Assembly: GCA_902587155.1 (NCBI GenBank)
Contig: CACIKE010000001.1
Coordinates: 62,001 to 126,000, forward strand
DNA: 64,000 nt
Direction of reading: 5' to 3'
Source: an uncultured Pelagibacteraceae bacterium
Lineage (GTDB): Bacteria > Pseudomonadota > Alphaproteobacteria > Pelagibacterales > Pelagibacteraceae
Made by a program: the position numbers and the translations under genes. Numbering within the stretch: the first letter of the stretch is position 1; each line of letters starts with the position of its first letter. Below, piece after piece: positions 60,461 to 64,000 of this stretch. Below the pieces are notes generated by a model. The model did no database searches. It had not been told where the DNA came from and saw nothing but the letters and a program-made list of their open reading frames with translations.

Positions 60461-61369
60461 ATGGACCAAAATTTCTTTAATAAAGTTAGAATTTTAGATG
60501 GTGGTATGGGCCAGGAACTTCTTGCTAGAGGAATGGAGCCTAATGGTACTTTATGGAGTGCTAATGCTTTACTTCAAGAAAAATACCACCAGCTTTTATT
60601 AGATACTCATTTAGATTTTATTAAAGCGGGTGCAGAAGTAATTGTCACTACAACTTTTACAACAAGAAAATCCCGTTTAAGGGATAATAATGTTTTTGAT
60701 AAATATGAATATCTCAATAAAAAAGCTGGAGAAATTGCTCAAAAAGCAAAAAAAAATTATCCTAATGTTTTAGTAGCTGGTGGTTTGCCTCCACAAAACT
60801 TAACTTATGAAGCAGATAACAGTGCTGATGATGAGATGAGAGAAAATTTTAATAGTCAAGCAAAGCTATTAAATCCTTATATTGATTTTTTTTATTTTGA
60901 TGTCTTAAGCAGTATTAGAGAATTTAAAATTGCTATTGAAAGTATAAAAGAATTTAACAAACCCTATTTATTAGGTGCACATATTTCTGAAGGAAATCAT
61001 TTACCAAGTGGTGAAAAAATTAAAAAAATTATAAATGATATAGAACATTATAAATTAATGGGAATTATATTATCTTGTGTTTCACCTGAAAATTTTGAAC
61101 TCAATCTTGGAGAAATTAAAAATTTAGGAGTTCCATTTGGATTTAAATTGAATGCTTTTATAAAAACAAATTCAAAACCTAATTATAACGATGCATATAA
61201 AAAACATAAAACTGGAAATCCAAATGAATTCCTTGGGGTAAGAAAAGATTTAACTCCAGAGAAAATGCTAGAATTCGCAAAAAAATTTAAAGATGCAGGA
61301 GCTACAATTATTGGTGGTTGCTGTGAAACTACACCCTTACATATTGAAGCTTTTTCTAAGCTTAAGTAG
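60461..61369 (+). CDS. homocysteine S-methyltransferase family protein
   Basis: 302 aa. VRILDGGMGQELLARG at the start and the zinc-binding IIGGCCETTPLHIE at the end, with a third Cys in ILSCVSPENF, define the Pfam S-methyl_trans family. It transfers a methyl group to homocysteine from betaine, S-methylmethionine or dimethylsulfoniopropionate; donor cannot be decided. With dimethylglycine dehydrogenase elsewhere in the window, betaine is a reasonable guess. Ends in an eight-base overlap with the broken EamA gene. Confidence 0.88.
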   Translation: MDQNFFNKVRILDGGMGQELLARGMEPNGTLWSANALLQEKYHQLLLDTHLDFIKAGAEVIVTTTFTTRKSRLRDNNVFDKYEYLNKKAGEIAQKAKKNYPNVLVAGGLPPQNLTYEADNSADDEMRENFNSQAKLLNPYIDFFYFDVLSSIREFKIAIESIKEFNKPYLLGAHISEGNHLPSGEKIKKIINDIEHYKLMGIILSCVSPENFELNLGEIKNLGVPFGFKLNAFIKTNSKPNYNDAYKKHKTGNPNEFLGVRKDLTPEKMLEFAKKFKDAGATIIGGCCETTPLHIEAFSKLK

Positions 61370-62250
61370 TTTTTTTGTAATCAGCTTTTCTTACAAAATA
61401 AATTCCAACTGAAACAGCGATTAAAGAAATTAATACTTTTGTGGTAATTAATTCTTTTAAAAATATATAACTTAAAATTGTTCCAAAAATTGGAATTAGA
61501 TATGAAACTTGTGATTGGAAAATTAAACCATTATTAACTAAAATTCTAAATCGTAACAACCAAGCAATACCTGTTGAAACAAGACCTAAATAAATAACAG
61601 AAATTGTCGAGTCTAATCTTGGTGTTAAATTCCAAGGCTGTTCTATAAAACTAACCAGTGGTATCAAAATAATTGTAGCCCAAATTAATATAGATCCGGT
61701 TACATTTTCATTTTTTTTTCTTACTGATTTTTAAAGTTAGTACACCACCAATTACATAACAAGTTGAGCCTAAAAGAATTAATAGAGCAGATAGAAAATT
61801 ATTTTCATCAATCAATAAATTATCTGAAAATAAATAAAGTATTCCAGAAAACCCTATTAAAATTCCTAATGTTTTAATAAAATTAAACTTTTCATTTGTC
61901 GTATAAAAATGACCTAGAACAGTTGAGCTTAAAGGTGTGGTTGACATTAAAATTGCTGCTAAGTTACTTTGAACTGATTGAACTCCATAAGCTATCAAAT
62001 AAAAAGGTGCTACTAAGTTTATAAATCCAATCATAGCAAACCAATGCCAGTCTTTTGAGAATGCTTCTATTTTTATATTTTTATAATAACAAAGTAATAA
62101 AACTGGAATGGCTCCAAAAAAAACTCTTAAAAATGCGATGGTAACTGGACCATATGAGTATGTTGCAATTTTAATATTAAAAAAGGCAGAAGCCCAAATT
62201 AATGCAAGCAAAATTAACAAAAGGTAATCTGTAATTTTAGCTTGTCTCAT
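61362..62250 (-). pseudogene. EamA/DMT-family transporter, frameshifted in a run of nine A
   Basis: Two reading frames together encode a ~295-residue ten-helix drug/metabolite transporter. The first half (62250 to 61708) has LALIWASAFFNIKIATYSYGP and ends LKISKKKK at a TGA directly after nine A residues (61711-61719, complement). Removing one A joins NENVTGSILIWATIILIPLVS and the second half (to 61362), which includes YLGLVSTGIAWLLRFRIL. This is either a real mutation, phase variation, polymerase slippage, or an assembly error. Overlaps ybaK by four bases. Confidence 0.85.
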
Positions 62251-62726
62251 TCAGTAATCTCCTCAGTAACTCCATTTGTAATTTTTTTTAAATTTGTAAA
62301 ATCTATTTTAAATACACAGTTTGGATGACCAGCAGCAGCAAACAGTAAGTTAAATCTACTTAAAGATTTATCTATTAAAATTTCAATCTTTTTTAAATGA
62401 CCAATAGGTGAAACTCCTCCAATTGTATAACCTGTAATATTTTTTACATCTTCGGCTGAAGCCATAGATGCATCCTTTATTTTAAGTGCCTCCTTAATCA
62501 GTTTTAATGATGCCCTTTTATCGCCTGCAACCAAGCATAAAGTGAAACTATTCTCAGTTTTAAAGAGTAAACTTTTCACAATTGCTCCTACCTCACAACC
62601 TAAAGATGAAGCTGCCTCAAGGGCAGTCCTGGCAGAGGTTTCAAGAACTATTATATTTTGAGATTCATCATAATCCTTAAGGATTTTTTCAACTCTTTGA
62701 ACTGGCTCTTTGTATAATAAACTCAT
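62247..62726 (-). CDS. YbaK/EbsC-family aminoacyl-tRNA deacylase
   Basis: 159 aa. ARTALEAASSLGCEVGAIVKSLLFKTENSFTLCLVAGDKRASLKLI and TGYTIGGVSPIGHLKKIEILIDKSL are the YbaK domain hallmarks, with the catalytic-type Lys in KSLLF. Such proteins hydrolyse mischarged tRNAs (for example Cys-tRNA-Pro). Same operon as the transporter downstream. Confidence 0.88.
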   Translation of the reverse strand: MSLLYKEPVQRVEKILKDYDESQNIIVLETSARTALEAASSLGCEVGAIVKSLLFKTENSFTLCLVAGDKRASLKLIKEALKIKDASMASAEDVKNITGYTIGGVSPIGHLKKIEILIDKSLSRFNLLFAAAGHPNCVFKIDFTNLKKITNGVTEEITE

Positions 62727-62867
62727 TATTCAACTTTTAATTGTTAGTCATTTTGCACATTACCTATTAAACTTATGTAAAAAATGCATAGGTGATATCA
62801 ATTAAAAGAGCATTATCTATCAGTCTTTTTTTGTTATTACAACGCCCAGTATTATAAAGGAGAGATT

Positions 62868-64000
62868 ATGAGTTCAAGTAATGTATTAAAGACGATTAAA
62901 GATAAAGATATTGAATACGTAGATCTAAGATTTACTGATCCTAGAGGTAAACTTCAACATGTAACCATGGATGCCAAAATGGTGGATGAAGATATGTTGA
63001 ACGAAGGAATTTTTTTTGACGGTTCCTCTATAGCTGGCTGGAAAGCTATTAATGAGTCTGACATGATCCTTAAGCCAGATAATTCTAGAGCGATCGTAGA
63101 TCCATTCACATCTCATAATACATTAAATCTTTTTTGCGATGTTTTAGATGCAATTAAAAAGGATCCTTATGAAAGAGATCCTAGAGGGACAGCTAAAAAA
63201 GCTGAGGCTTACCTAAAAAGTTCAGGAATTGGAGATAAAGCATTTTTTGGTCCTGAAGCTGAATTTTTTGTTTTTGATGATGTAAGATTCAAAAATGACA
63301 TGAATGAAACCGGATTTAAAATAGATAGTAAGGAAGGTCCTTACAATTCAGGAAGAGAATACGAAAATGGTAACATGGGTCACAGACCAGGAATTAAAGG
63401 TGGTTATTTCCCGGTTCCGCCTGTTGATAGTGAACAAGATATGAGAAGTGAATATCTAAAAGCTATGAAAGAAATGGGAATTAAAGTTGAAAAACACCAC
63501 CATGAAGTTGCACCTAGCCAACACGAGCTTGGAATGTATTTTGGAACTCTTGTGGATCAAGCGGATAACTTACAGCTTTATAAATATGCTGTTCACATGG
63601 TTTCTAACTCGTTTGGTAAGACAGCTACCTTTATGCCTAAACCTGTTAAAGGTGATAATGGTTCAGGTATGCACGTTCACCAATCCATTTGGAAAGGTGA
63701 TACTGCATTATTTTCAGGTGATAAATATGCGGGCTTATCTGATACAGCTTTACACTACATAGGTGGTATTTTAAAACATGCAAAAGCAATTAATGCTTTT
63801 TCAAACGCTACGACCAATAGTTACAAAAGACTAATTCCAGGATTTGAGGCTCCAGTTTTATTAGCTTATTCGGCTAGAAACAGATCAGCATCTTGTAGAA
63901 TTCCTATTACTCTAAGTAAAAAAGCAGCTAGATGTGAAATTAGATTTGGTGATGCTGCTGGTAATCCATATTTAACATTCTCCGCAATGTTAATGGCTGG
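62868..64000 (+). CDS. glnA: glutamine synthetase type I, 3' end outside the window
   Basis: About 377 residues are visible, starting [27 protein letters not shown]. The beta-grasp domain is followed by [13 protein letters not shown], the catalytic signature [46 protein letters not shown] (the ATP-site signature) and [13 protein letters not shown]. It makes glutamine from glutamate and ammonium. AAAGGAG ribosome site. The 140 bases upstream hold no gene. The adenylylation site would lie beyond the window edge. Confidence 0.97.
   Translation, partial: MSSSNVLKTIKDKDIEYVDLRFTDPRGKLQHVTMDAKMVDEDMLNEGIFFDGSSIAGWKAINESDMILKPDNSRAIVDPFTSHNTLNLFCDVLDAIKKDPYERDPRGTAKKAEAYLKSSGIGDKAFFGPEAEFFVFDDVRFKNDMNETGFKIDSKEGPYNSGREYENGNMGHRPGIKGGYFPVPPVDSEQDMRSEYLKAMKEMGIKVEKHHHEVAPSQHELGMYFGTLVDQADNLQLYKYAVHMVSNSFGKTATFMPKPVKGDNGSGMHVHQSIWKGDTALFSGDKYAGLSDTALHYIGGILKHAKAINAFSNATTNSYKRLIPGFEAPVLLAYSARNRSASCRIPITLSKKAARCEIRFGDAAGNPYLTFSAMLMA

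Noticed and set aside
61362-61667. Separate small 101-residue membrane gene
   Set aside because: It is the C-terminal half of the EamA transporter; the frame continues upstream to the poly-A frameshift.
1-64000. CRISPR arrays, rRNA genes, IS elements, origin of replication
   Set aside because: I looked for regular short repeats, rRNA landmarks, transposase motifs and DnaA-box clusters and saw none.

Overview
The window looks like a chromosome segment of a SAR11-type marine alphaproteobacterium (Pelagibacterales). Base composition is strongly AT-rich, genes are packed with overlaps of a few bases, and the gene content fits that lifestyle: TRAP and ABC uptake systems headed by abundant periplasmic binding proteins, methylated-amine and sulfonate catabolism, and compact regulatory regions. 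This assignment is inference from style and content; there is no rRNA in the window.

Layout. 1-8.4 kb: TauE/SafE permease (cut by the window edge), dusA, a TRAP transporter (dctPQM), a CaiB-type CoA-transferase, rpoZ, an MFS carrier and a beta-hydroxyacid dehydrogenase. 8.4-13.5 kb: small redox and metabolic genes and a first surface-polysaccharide block. 13.5-18.5 kb: a creatinase/ectoine-hydrolase-like M24 gene, then a three-gene cassette (small helical protein, winged-helix protein, MORC-like GHKL ATPase) bounded by a 24-bp perfect direct repeat and followed by the orphaned 3' end of a second M24 gene. This is the best candidate for an undescribed system, most likely defence. 18.5-25 kb: an amino-acid ABC transporter without its ATPase, and a polyamine plus methylthioadenosine-salvage cluster (fused speD-speE, a fuculose-aldolase-like gene, mtnA, mtnP, divergent apt). 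25-31 kb: dTDP-deoxysugar genes, glycosyltransferases and a tRNA with anticodon CAU. 31-33.4 kb: two small paralogous membrane proteins, a double winged-helix protein and a BASS symporter. 33.4-44.6 kb: a dimethylglycine/sarcosine dehydrogenase and an apparent organosulfonate cluster (transaminase, alanine dehydrogenase, tauABC, pta-like, hpsN-like). 44.6-52.5 kb: msrB, lysE, VOC protein, cysE-cysK, a run of small conserved-looking genes, two SMR genes and an inositol-monophosphatase-like gene. 52.5-64 kb: a gamma-butyrobetaine-dioxygenase-like gene, azoreductase, ccdA, FAH protein, two aldehyde dehydrogenases, DUF779, thioesterase, a homocysteine methyltransferase, a frameshifted EamA exporter, ybaK and the 5' part of glnA.

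Two architectural patterns recur. First, stem-loops sit between a highly expressed upstream gene and the next gene of the same operon, often ending 5-8 bases before the downstream start codon (dctP/dctQ, binding protein/permease at 19.8 kb, 31.15 kb, aldehyde dehydrogenase/DUF779; tauA/tauB has the same hairpin slightly further away). Second, at least six convergent pairs overlap by exactly four bases, five of them using one palindromic TTAA as both stop codons. The truncated M24 copy is one of these, which suggests it is the native end of the locus and that the cassette side is the newcomer.
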